From NCBI GenBank assembly GCA_022572525.1, contig JACZVS010000021.1:1-7966 (forward strand): DNA of 7,966 bases. Reading direction: 5' to 3'. Both the position numbers and the translations under genes were made by a program. Below are positions 1 through 5,420 of this stretch, in pieces. This DNA is from Nanobdellota archaeon (GTDB taxonomy: Archaea; Nanobdellota; Nanobdellia; Pacearchaeales; UBA12030). The notes below the pieces were generated by a model. It did no database searches, had not been told where the DNA came from, and worked only from the letters and a program-made list of their open reading frames with translations. The number at the start of each line of letters is the position of its first letter. Positions within the stretch are counted from its first letter, which is position 1.

Positions 1-560
1 TATCTTGATTTTGCGCTTTCAGAGAAAGTTTCACTTAGAAGCTTAACAGATGCTGAATGAAGAGAACTTTTCGCATCTAAGAAAAAGCCTTTCTCTCCTA
101 TGTTAAAAAGAATGCTATCAGAAACAACATTGCAATCATCAACAGCCTCTTGAAACTTCGAAGAATCAATTTTCAGGCTTATGGAAAATTTAAGTTCTGG
201 CTCTTTTCTCTCTTCTCCCTCTATATCAAGAAGGGACAATACGAAGCTCTTTTTTGCCTCTCCAAAATTCACAAGAAGCTTGCCTTCTTTTGTCTCTAAA
301 CTAAGGCTTTCCTGTTTTCCTCTCCTTAAAACCTGCTTAAAATCATCTAAGTTAATGTCAATACCCTCTTCTCTCTCAACTTCATAATGCGAGAAGGCAG
401 CTGCTGGTAGTTTGAAGAGCATCATTGCAGCATTTGTTGGATCAATAGCAACGATCTTTAGACCTTCGCTGTTGAATTTCATCGTTATCTCACTAACTAA
501 TTCAGAGATTATTCCAATAACCTCTGAAAAAAATACAGGCTTCTCAAGTGTGACTTTCAT
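1..560 (-). CDS. pcn: DNA polymerase sliding clamp (PCNA), 3' end cut by window edge
   Basis: PCNA forms a trimeric ring around DNA that tethers the replicative polymerase, flap endonuclease, ligase and other partners. The reading frame runs open from an ATG at 558-560 to the window edge, giving 186 residues of an expected 245-250. Domain 1 is visible: an N-terminal beta strand and helix (KVTLEKPVFFSEVIGIISEL), then the archaeal pattern FNSEGLKIVAIDPTNAAMM, which matches the PCNA stretch where the central-loop DP motif sits. A segment KSFVLSLLDIEGEERKEPEL marks the end of domain 1 and the interdomain connector loop that binds PIP-box partners. Domain 2 begins with FSISLKIDSSKFQEAV and is cut off in its second half. 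The start is supported by a TATA-like box about 31 bases upstream and a family-typical N-terminus. The gene is probably intact outside the window. Confidence 0.93.
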   Translation of the reverse strand, partial: MKVTLEKPVFFSEVIGIISELVSEITMKFNSEGLKIVAIDPTNAAMMLFKLPAAAFSHYEVEREEGIDINLDDFKQVLRRGKQESLSLETKEGKLLVNFGEAKKSFVLSLLDIEGEERKEPELKFSISLKIDSSKFQEAVDDCNVVSDSILFNIGEKGFFLDAKSSLHSASVKLLSETFSESAKSR

Positions 561-586
561 TTTCTTCTCTAATGAGGAGGAGAAAT

Positions 587-595
587 CTTAAATAT
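587..595 (-). promoter_or_regulatory. TATA-like box of the PCNA gene
   Basis: The minus strand reads ATATTTAAG, centred about 31 bases before the PCNA ATG. With archaeal TATA-to-start spacing of about 25 bases, transcription would begin only a few bases before the start codon. The short leader has no Shine-Dalgarno sequence; the purine run GAGGAGGAG at 574-582 lies on the other strand. Confidence 0.5.
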
Positions 596-678
596 CTTTG
601 CCTTCAAAGCTAAGATTTAAAAAAGTCCTATCAAATGGCTTCTTTATGGTTTTAGAGTAAAATTATTACAGATTTATT

Positions 679-684
679 AAAAAA
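679..684 (-). terminator. Possible U-tract terminator after the membrane protein gene
   Basis: Ten bases past the stop codon the minus strand has a run of six T, and a second T6 run lies at 619-624. Archaeal RNA polymerase commonly terminates at such U-rich tracts without a hairpin. The region is AT-rich throughout, so this is only suggestive. Positions 561-693 otherwise hold the PCNA promoter and nothing else recognised. Confidence 0.3.
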
Positions 685-693
685 GAATAGTAG

Positions 694-1131
694 TTATCTT
701 CCAAAAGGCAGTAAATTAGCCACAACAGGCCATAACACACCCATTATTTCTGGGCTGAAAATGATCAGCAAACCGGCAATTACTGTATGAATAAAATGTT
801 CTCCTATTCCTCTAGCAGCAAGCCTGCCACCCTTTACAATCATACTCGCTGCTTGTATCTTAAACATAGCAATTATTCCTACAAGGATTCTTACTGGAAG
901 GAAGCCTGCAGCTGAAACAAAACCAATCTTCTGCAAGGTTGGGAAGAAGCTTAGGGCCCATTCAACATTCATCACAATAAAGATAAAGAGAAAAGCAAAA
1001 GCCGCTACATGCAAACCATGGCCTAACCATCTCATGCCAACAAAACTCTCGTCAGCATGAATAGCAAATAGCTCATAAAGACCAACAAGTATTCCCCATA
1101 CAATTACAGGAAATATTATGAATTCGGCCAT
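694..1131 (-). CDS. Small four-helix membrane protein of unknown function
   Basis: I do not recognise the family. The 145-residue product is strongly hydrophobic, with four likely membrane segments near residues 2-24, 37-57, 72-92 and 112-140. A charged stretch, HADESFVGMRW, follows helix 1, and the basic loop KGGRLAARGIGEH precedes helix 4. Several histidines lie at or near helix ends (H25, H38, H41, H112, H115), which could matter for metal or proton handling, but this is speculation. No signal peptide is separable from helix 1. The ATG is supported by a purine-rich AAGAGGA just upstream, one of the few Shine-Dalgarno-like sites in the window. It lies between the PCNA and TFS genes on the same strand. 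The coding sequence is intact and ordinary in composition, so a real protein is likely although no role can be assigned. Confidence 0.85.
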   Translation of the reverse strand: MAEFIIFPVIVWGILVGLYELFAIHADESFVGMRWLGHGLHVAAFAFLFIFIVMNVEWALSFFPTLQKIGFVSAAGFLPVRILVGIIAMFKIQAASMIVKGGRLAARGIGEHFIHTVIAGLLIIFSPEIMGVLWPVVANLLPFGR

Positions 1132-1133
1132 TT

Positions 1134-1174
1134 TCCTCTTTTATAAACTAAACTAATTTTCATTAAATTTAAAT
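1134..1174 (-). promoter_or_regulatory. TATA-like box and Shine-Dalgarno of the membrane protein gene
   Basis: On the minus strand AAATTTAAAT (1165-1174) lies about 39 bases before the ATG, predicting a leader of some 10-15 bases. That leader contains AAGAGGA (1134-1140), ending two bases before the start codon, so spacing is tight. This differs from the leaderless pattern at most other genes here. Confidence 0.45.
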
Positions 1175-1196
1175 CTATCGGTGGTGCAAATTAAGC

Positions 1197-1216
1197 AATC
1201 GTTAAGAATCGTTAAG
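1197..1216. repeat. Perfect 10-bp tandem repeat at the TFS stop codon
   Basis: AATCGTTAAG occurs twice back to back (1197-1206 and 1207-1216). The second copy, read on the minus strand, contains the TFS stop codon TAA at 1212-1214. The duplication therefore lies across the gene's 3' end and leaves the protein unchanged. Confidence 0.8.
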
Positions 1217-1520
1217 TATACTTTCTCCATCGATGGTGGCATTTAGTGCAGTTAAAGAATTGAGTTTCAGCTTCATCACCAGCTCTTGTTTGTGCAGTGT
1301 AAAAATATGCTTCTTCATTCTCACACTTTGGGCAGTCTATGCCTATGGTGGGCATGACTATACTCTCTTTCTCTTTCAAAACTCCCGCACCTTCTGTTCT
1401 AGTAAATTTTTCTGTTGTAACTATCTTAACCTTCCCTTTCTCTGTGTAATTGCACTTTGGGCATCCAAACAACTTTCTCTTTTGTACAAGTAGAGTTCCA
1501 CACTTAGGACAGAATTTCAT
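1212..1520 (-). CDS. tfs: Transcription factor S (TFS, TFIIS-like cleavage factor)
   Basis: TFS rescues backtracked archaeal RNA polymerase by stimulating cleavage of the nascent RNA in the active site. The 102-residue protein has the full two-ribbon layout. The N-terminal zinc ribbon, as in Rpb9, uses C4, C7, C20 and C23. A linker of about 35 residues follows, then a C-terminal TFIIS-type ribbon with C63, C66, C91 and C94. The hallmark QTRAGDEAET contains the acidic pair D82-E83, which enters the polymerase secondary channel and positions the catalytic metal, so the protein should be cleavage-competent rather than an inhibitory paralogue. The ending HHRWRKYT is also typical. Length is normal for the family (100-110). 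It lies between signal peptidase and the membrane protein on the same strand, with its own TATA-like box upstream. Confidence 0.96.
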   Translation of the reverse strand: MKFCPKCGTLLVQKRKLFGCPKCNYTEKGKVKIVTTEKFTRTEGAGVLKEKESIVMPTIGIDCPKCENEEAYFYTAQTRAGDEAETQFFNCTKCHHRWRKYT

Positions 1521-1545
1521 TTTACTCCAGCCTTAACTTCCAGTC

Positions 1546-1557
1546 ATTTAAAAATTT
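1546..1557 (-). promoter_or_regulatory. TATA-like box of tfs
   Basis: The minus strand reads AAATTTTTAAAT, centred about 31 bases before the tfs ATG. No Shine-Dalgarno sequence lies close to the start, so a very short or absent leader is likely. Confidence 0.5.
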
Positions 1558-1590
1558 TGTGGTTTCCTTCCGCTTTAGCACTATAGCACT

Positions 1591-2160
1591 TTAACATTTA
1601 ACAGTTCCTACAAAAGCAAGCTTTATCCAGCCAACAACAGGGACGCGAAGAATTGCCACCCCCTCTATCTGTTCAGGCTTAATATTCCCCTCTCTTCCAT
1701 TTGGTAATTGCCTTGCATTTGAATCTCCCTTTGTTTCTACACTCCTTCCATCTTCTGCAATGCCAACAATTCTGTGTATGATCGCCTGCTCATCAGAAGA
1801 TGGCCTAAATACTATAACCTCTCCAATCTCGAGAGAATCAAAATCTTTCCTTTTTATTACAGAAATGTCTCCTTGATTCAAGCCATTTTTGAGAGGCCAA
1901 TCTTTCGCATCCTCTTTTGTTATATCAAACTCTTCATAAAACTCTTCTTGAGAGCTCCACCATTTGTCAAATTCGTCAAAATGCTCCATGCTGCAAGTTT
2001 CCACTACTACAAGGGGGAGAGAAGTTCCAAGAAGTAATCCTAGGAAAGGGTAGAAGATAAATCTTACAATTATGAATGCAAACAAAAATGAGACTATCCA
2101 ACTAAGAAGACTATTTGAATTCCAAAGCCATTTCCAAAAACGCCTCAATTTTCCAAGCAT
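1591..2160 (-). CDS. sec11: Signal peptidase I, archaeal/ER type, with an extra insert
   Basis: This membrane protease removes signal peptides from exported proteins on the outer face of the membrane. The 189-residue protein has a basic, Trp-rich N-terminus, one transmembrane helix at about residues 20-48, then conserved boxes in order: ETCSMEH with the nucleophile S57, GDISVI (97-102), GEVIVFRP (113-120), AIIHRIVGI with H129, and KGDSNA with D146. Histidine in place of the bacterial lysine marks the archaeal/eukaryotic Sec11 class. The C-terminus (KIKPEQIEG-like box, then VPVVGWIKLAF) resembles the family end and may be a second membrane-associated segment. Unusually, about 40 residues separate S57 from GD at 97-98, where about 10 is normal. 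The insert is acidic and aromatic (FDKWWSSQEEFYEEF). It has its own TATA-like box, and the nearest ATG gives a sensible start. Confidence 0.92.
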   Translation of the reverse strand: MLGKLRRFWKWLWNSNSLLSWIVSFLFAFIIVRFIFYPFLGLLLGTSLPLVVVETCSMEHFDEFDKWWSSQEEFYEEFDITKEDAKDWPLKNGLNQGDISVIKRKDFDSLEIGEVIVFRPSSDEQAIIHRIVGIAEDGRSVETKGDSNARQLPNGREGNIKPEQIEGVAILRVPVVGWIKLAFVGTVKC

Positions 2161-2180
2161 ACGTTGCTTAGAAGAAATGC

Positions 2181-2190
2181 ATTTAAAAAT
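2181..2190 (-). promoter_or_regulatory. TATA-like box of the signal peptidase gene
   Basis: The minus strand reads ATTTTTAAAT, centred about 25 bases before the ATG, which fits a leaderless transcript. It lies in the 58-base gap after the aminomutase-like gene. Confidence 0.5.
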
Positions 2191-2218
2191 ATTGTCTTGA
2201 TTATCTTACTTGTAATAT

Positions 2219-3397
2219 CTAAGACCTTCCATCTAAGTATGTTTCCCACTTCCCCTTCCAATTTTTGAACTTTATGACCGGATGCCCTGCATCATTAGAC
2301 CCATATTGAAATTCAGGTGTTCCATTTTCTTCTAATGGCACGGTATGTTTTCCTTTATGGTGAACAATAATGTATTCTGGCATAGCTACATTCGGGATAT
2401 GCCTCTTCATAGAATTCATTAGTCGAACTCCCTCTTTAACGCTTGTTCTAAATTGGTTAGCTCCAGGACTCCAAGGGATACTGTGTATCAGGTAATAAGG
2501 TTTAATTCCGAAATCAGCATACATTCTCATAAACAACTCTTCTAGAACATCAGGATCGTTATTTATCCCTTTAAGCAAAGGAATCTGACCCATCTTTAAT
2601 ATGCCCCCATATCCTATTTCTTCGAATTTATCAAGAGCTTCTTTCACACTATCAGTTAGTTCATTTGGATGGCACATATGAACTCCAAGTTCAGTTACTC
2701 TATGCCTTTTTAACATATCAACTAAACCATCATCGAATCTATATGGATTGAACGTTAATGCTCTTGTATGTATTCTCACTGATCTTATGTGTGGTATGGC
2801 TCTGACATCTGCTAATTTGCTTTCTAGCTTTTCATTATCTAAAAGCAATGGCTCTCCGCCACTTAAAATAACTTCAACAATCTCTGGATGCTGTTCTATG
2901 TACTCAATTGATTTTTCCCATAAAAGATCATTCACAGATTCTTTTTTAGATTGTTTATCTCCAACCCTTCCTACTTCAAAGCAAAAACCACAATAACCGA
3001 GGCAAGAATTTGGTATTCTAAATAATGCCTTTTTTGTATACTTGTGTTGAAGGATAGGAGTTGGCATTTCTTCGGGAAGTTCCCAATTTATGTTTTCTCT
3101 GTCATGGCTATCTAGTGCGGTGTCAATACTAAAGCCCCTAATTGGGAATGTTTGTCTGACGATTGGGTCTGAAGAAGATGGATTTCCTTGATCATCTAAA
3201 CCCATTAGTGATAATGTATAAGGAGTAATCCCCCACCTAATTTCTTTCTCATATTTGGCGATAGTCTCTATCTCCTCGTCTGGAAAATTAGGAAAATATC
3301 GTTTGATCTGCCTACTAGAGCTAAGACTATTTCTTTGGTGCCATTTCCAATCTTTCCATTCTTGCTCACCAGCAGTTAATCTAACCGTATTTTTCAT
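2219..3397 (-). CDS. KamA-family radical SAM/PLP aminomutase-like enzyme, substrate unknown
   Basis: The KamA family uses a 4Fe-4S cluster, S-adenosylmethionine and pyridoxal phosphate to move an amino group from the alpha to the beta carbon of an amino acid, as in lysine 2,3-aminomutase. The 392-residue protein matches the family in length and layout. An N-terminal EWKDWKWHQRNS (12-23) resembles the KamA start, the cluster motif is CLGYCGFC (C132, C136, C139), the SAM motif is LSGGEP (178-183), and the C-terminal block has HHKGKHTVP with K350 at the expected PLP-lysine place, then PVIKFKNWKGKWETY. From memory of the Clostridium enzyme, lysine is held by D293 and D330; here the aligned positions are about P308 and V345. 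The residues after the cluster (FEVGRVG) also differ from the usual basic run. It is probably an aminomutase relative with another substrate. It is divergent from an Lrp-type regulator. Confidence 0.88.
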   Translation of the reverse strand: MKNTVRLTAGEQEWKDWKWHQRNSLSSSRQIKRYFPNFPDEEIETIAKYEKEIRWGITPYTLSLMGLDDQGNPSSSDPIVRQTFPIRGFSIDTALDSHDRENINWELPEEMPTPILQHKYTKKALFRIPNSCLGYCGFCFEVGRVGDKQSKKESVNDLLWEKSIEYIEQHPEIVEVILSGGEPLLLDNEKLESKLADVRAIPHIRSVRIHTRALTFNPYRFDDGLVDMLKRHRVTELGVHMCHPNELTDSVKEALDKFEEIGYGGILKMGQIPLLKGINNDPDVLEELFMRMYADFGIKPYYLIHSIPWSPGANQFRTSVKEGVRLMNSMKRHIPNVAMPEYIIVHHKGKHTVPLEENGTPEFQYGSNDAGHPVIKFKNWKGKWETYLDGRS

Positions 3398-3416
3398 GAC
3401 TTATTAGTGGTGCCAG

Positions 3417-3428
3417 AATTTAATAAAA
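3417..3428 (-). promoter_or_regulatory. TATA-like box of the aminomutase-like gene
   Basis: The minus strand reads TTTTATTAAATT, centred about 26 bases before the ATG at 3395-3397. This spacing predicts a leaderless transcript, and no Shine-Dalgarno sequence is present. Confidence 0.55.
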
Positions 3429-3460
3429 CTTCCCTTCAATTTTTTTGCTAAATGGCAATA

Positions 3461-3468
3461 TTTATATA
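3461..3468 (+). promoter_or_regulatory. TATA box of the Lrp-type regulator gene
   Basis: TTTATATA is centred about 27 bases before the ATG at 3492-3494 and is the best TATA box in the window. It is preceded by an A-rich stretch where a TFB recognition element would sit. No Shine-Dalgarno sequence lies before the start, so the mRNA is probably leaderless. Confidence 0.65.
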
Positions 3469-3491
3469 CTAATTATGACTAATAGAAAAGA

Positions 3492-4469
3492 ATGGTCAAA
3501 ATAAAGTTTGATAAGAAAAATCTGAGAATACTTGATATATTAGATAGAAATGCCAATATACCCATTTCACAACTGGCCAAAAAGGTAGGTATTAGCAGAC
3601 AAGTTGCCGAATACAGAGTTAACAAATTAGTTTCTCAAAAATCAATTTACGCCTTTTACACTCTTGTGGATGTTGGTAGATTAGGCTATTCTTCTTTTCG
3701 AGTCCATATAAGGTTAAAAAATGTGGGCGAAGAGGTCTATTCGAATTTTGCTAAAGAATTATTTACAGAATATCCAACCTTTTGGGTAGCCTTTATCTCA
3801 GGAAGCTTTGATTTGATTATAGACATTTTCGCAAAGAACTCAAATGAGTTTGAGACTGTCTTTTCCAAAATCCTGCAAAAAAATAAAGAGATCATACAAA
3901 GTTATGATACTATGGTTATCTTGGAGATGGACTTATATGACTATGGTTATTTTCTCAGCGGAAATAAAGATCGAAGGAAGGTAGTAATCCATAGAAATAT
4001 TGATGAAATTAAAATAAATGAGACAGATAAAAAAATTCTGCAGGTTATAAAATACGATTCCAGAACACCCTATGAAACTATAGGCAAAAAAGTTGGTCTA
4101 ACAAGAAATGCTGCGAAAAATAGAATCCTCAAATTAGAAGATAAGAAAGTCATCATAGGATACAAAACATTTTTTGATTTTCATCATTTTGATAAACAGT
4201 CATTTAAGATTTTTGTAAAATATAACAATTCGAAAATAGAACAAGAGAAAGACCTATTAAATTATATTAAAAGCAAGGCGGGTGTACTAGCAACACTCAA
4301 ATTATTAGGAAAGTGGAATCTGGATATAGAAATACACACTAAAGATGTCAAAGAACTCCAGAAATTCATTATGGAACTGCGCAACAGATTCGAGATTATA
4401 GGGGAGTACGAAATTGTTCATATTGTTGATGATTTTGGAATTGATTTTTTCCCAGAGAAATTAACATAA
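3492..4469 (+). CDS. Tandem (double-length) Lrp/AsnC-family transcriptional regulator
   Basis: Lrp/AsnC proteins bind DNA through an N-terminal helix-turn-helix and sense amino acids with a RAM domain; they work as dimers or octamers. A normal member has about 150 residues. This one has 325 because the whole unit is present twice. HTH 1 is at about 4-56 (LAKKVGISRQVAEYRVNKL), RAM 1 at about 68-147 with SGSFDLIIDIFAKNSNEF. HTH 2 is at about 173-225 (IGKKVGLTRNAAKNRILKL), RAM 2 at about 237-312 with LGKWNLDIEIHTKDVKEL. The halves have diverged, so this is an old fusion rather than a recent duplication. One chain could act as a built-in dimer with two non-equivalent DNA-binding and ligand sites. 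It is divergent from the aminomutase-like gene and probably controls it and itself. The ligand is unknown. It ends 19 bases from the convergent rpoL gene. Confidence 0.93.
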   Translation: MVKIKFDKKNLRILDILDRNANIPISQLAKKVGISRQVAEYRVNKLVSQKSIYAFYTLVDVGRLGYSSFRVHIRLKNVGEEVYSNFAKELFTEYPTFWVAFISGSFDLIIDIFAKNSNEFETVFSKILQKNKEIIQSYDTMVILEMDLYDYGYFLSGNKDRRKVVIHRNIDEIKINETDKKILQVIKYDSRTPYETIGKKVGLTRNAAKNRILKLEDKKVIIGYKTFFDFHHFDKQSFKIFVKYNNSKIEQEKDLLNYIKSKAGVLATLKLLGKWNLDIEIHTKDVKELQKFIMELRNRFEIIGEYEIVHIVDDFGIDFFPEKLT

Positions 4470-4488
4470 TTCAAAAATCTAATAAATA

Positions 4489-4755
4489 TTATCTTATAGC
4501 TACCTTAAACGTCTTGACAAGGTCTTCATTCTTCTTCTCAAGCCTCTTAATTGCATCTTGCAAGGCCTTCTTAGCACTCTTGCCTTCTGTTTGCAAATGC
4601 AGAACTGGATTTTCCGTTGGATGTTTTCTAGTGTAAGATGCCTGTATAATTGATTTATCTTCCCAAAGCTCTTTTCTCAACATTTCACAGATTGTTAAAT
4701 CCCCTATTTCAAGTCTAACTTCATTCTGCTTGTGTTCAATAAATTTTAATTTCAT
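4489..4755 (-). CDS. rpoL: DNA-directed RNA polymerase subunit L (Rpo11/RpoL)
   Basis: Rpo11 pairs with Rpo3 (RpoD) in the assembly platform of archaeal RNA polymerase, in the place of one bacterial alpha subunit. The protein matches the family over its length: an N-terminal strand (KLKFIEHKQNEVRLEI), the alpha-like motif with GDLTICEMLRKELW (the usual form is near GEDHTLxNLLRxEL), then ASYTRKHPTENPVLHLQTEG, and a C-terminal amphipathic helix rich in lysine and glutamate. I chose the ATG at 4753-4755 (88 residues). GGAG lies nine bases before it, and the N-terminus fits the family. An ATG at 4762-4764 would add MIR but directly abuts the GGAG. The 5' end overlaps mbf1 by 20 bases, so the two are co-transcribed and probably translationally coupled. 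Confidence 0.95.
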   Translation of the reverse strand: MKLKFIEHKQNEVRLEIGDLTICEMLRKELWEDKSIIQASYTRKHPTENPVLHLQTEGKSAKKALQDAIKRLEKKNEDLVKTFKVAIR

Positions 4756-5368
4756 CCTTATCATCTCCTATTTCTTTAGCTTCTAAAACTTTTCCCTCAC
4801 TCTCTTCCCCTCTTTCAACTTCCCCGGATTTTCTGCCAGTGAAAAGGCTTTTTGCCCTTTCCATTAATTCTCTTAGTGTTAGTTTCGTATCTTTAAAGCT
4901 TATTTCTTTTTCTTCTTCTGGAACTTCTTTTTCTTCTTCGATTTCAAATTTCTTCTTAAAGAACTGCTCATATCTCTTCAAGATATTCGGATAAGGAGTC
5001 TCTCCTGCCTCTATCTTCTCAACTTGTTCTGCAGTTGAACCAAGCTCATCTGCAAGTTTTTCTCTACTTAATCCACTCCTTTCCCTTTCCTTTCTCAACT
5101 TATAGGAGAGAGTTTCAGGAAAAGCAGTTTTCTTTTCTGCCTCCTCAATTCGTTTCTGTTTCTCCCTTTCCCTTACTTTAGAAGCTTCTTCTAATCTCTC
5201 TCTTACCGAGAAAATTCTTTCAACATCTTTTATCTTTTCTATAGATGGCTTCTCGAGGATTATCGCATTGTGCAAGGTTGCACAGCCTCTACACACTTCT
5301 ACAGGCCTTGCCTCAAAAACAGCATCTATGATTCCTCCAAAACTTCCACAAAGCTCACATTCGTTCAT
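4736..5368 (-). CDS. mbf1: MBF1-type zinc-ribbon/HTH protein with long acidic C-terminal tail
   Basis: Archaeal MBF1 is a widely conserved HTH protein linked to transcription and to the ribosome. The N-terminus MNECELCG with C4, C7, C26 and C29 forms the zinc ribbon found in archaeal MBF1. A charged, probably helical linker rich in Glu, Lys and Arg spans about 42-82. The XRE/Cro-type HTH is at about 86-140, with LRKERERSGLSREKLADELG followed by VEKIEAGETPYP, the family's usual pattern. Archaeal MBF1 usually ends soon after the HTH. Here about 70 further residues follow: an acidic stretch (EIEEEKEVPEEEKE), a short motif LTLRELMERAKSLF at 163-176, and an acidic end. Overall length is 210 against about 150-170. 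The gene has its own TATA-like box and its end overlaps rpoL. A related archaeal XRE regulator is a less likely alternative. Confidence 0.85.
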   Translation of the reverse strand: MNECELCGSFGGIIDAVFEARPVEVCRGCATLHNAIILEKPSIEKIKDVERIFSVRERLEEASKVREREKQKRIEEAEKKTAFPETLSYKLRKERERSGLSREKLADELGSTAEQVEKIEAGETPYPNILKRYEQFFKKKFEIEEEKEVPEEEKEISFKDTKLTLRELMERAKSLFTGRKSGEVERGEESEGKVLEAKEIGDDKDEIKIY

Positions 5369-5386
5369 ATTTTCCTAAATTCAATT

Positions 5387-5397
5387 AAATTTATAAG
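5387..5397 (-). promoter_or_regulatory. TATA-like box of the mbf1-rpoL operon
   Basis: The minus strand reads CTTATAAATTT, centred about 24 bases before the mbf1 ATG at 5366-5368, predicting a leaderless transcript for mbf1 and rpoL. It overlaps the inverted repeat at 5393-5418. Confidence 0.55.
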
Positions 5398-5418
5398 TCT
5401 TTTCTCTTAAAAGCTTAT
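5393..5418. repeat. Imperfect inverted repeat overlapping the mbf1 TATA box
   Basis: ATAAG (5393-5397), one unpaired T, CTTTT (5399-5403), a five-base loop, AAAAG (5409-5413) and CTTAT (5414-5418) form a ten-pair stem with one bulge. It fills most of the 52-base gap between the thioredoxin-like gene and mbf1. It could fold in RNA at the end of the upstream transcript, or be a protein-binding site over the promoter. No clean U-tract follows it. Confidence 0.5.
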
Positions 5419-5420
5419 GG

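Larger units (their letters stand above)
3402..3484. promoter_or_regulatory. Shared divergent control region with ACTAAT motifs
   Basis: ACTAAT occurs as ACTAATT (3468-3474) and ACTAATA (3478-3484), two copies exactly 10 bases apart and hence on one helix face, just after the regulator's TATA box. An inverted copy, TATTAGT (3402-3408), lies just before the aminomutase-like start. Both ends of the region thus carry the same 7-base word close to the predicted transcription starts. They may be operator half-sites for the Lrp-type protein, but the short AT-rich words could match by chance. Confidence 0.35.

Noticed and set aside
181..387. Plus-strand open frame of 68 codons
   Set aside because: It is serine-rich and lies antisense within the clear PCNA reading frame; no promoter or family match.
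574..582. GAGGAGGAG as a ribosome binding site
   Set aside because: It lies on the plus strand, with no plus-strand gene downstream; the PCNA gene reads the opposite strand.
1233..1493. Plus-strand open frame of 86 codons
   Set aside because: It is fully antisense to TFS, whose eight zinc cysteines and catalytic acidic pair are intact.
1774..2037. Plus-strand open frame of 87 codons
   Set aside because: It is antisense to the signal peptidase gene, covering its H129 region, and has no recognisable features.
2748..2996. Plus-strand open frame of 82 codons
   Set aside because: It is antisense to the aminomutase-like gene; its composition reflects the opposite strand.
4470..4488. Possible bidirectional terminator between the convergent genes
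   Set aside because: The 19-base gap is AT-rich but has no hairpin or clear T run on either strand.
4756..4764. Upstream ATG for rpoL adding three residues
   Set aside because: The only Shine-Dalgarno-like GGAG directly abuts this ATG, whereas it is well spaced for the ATG at 4753-4755, and the shorter protein fits the family.
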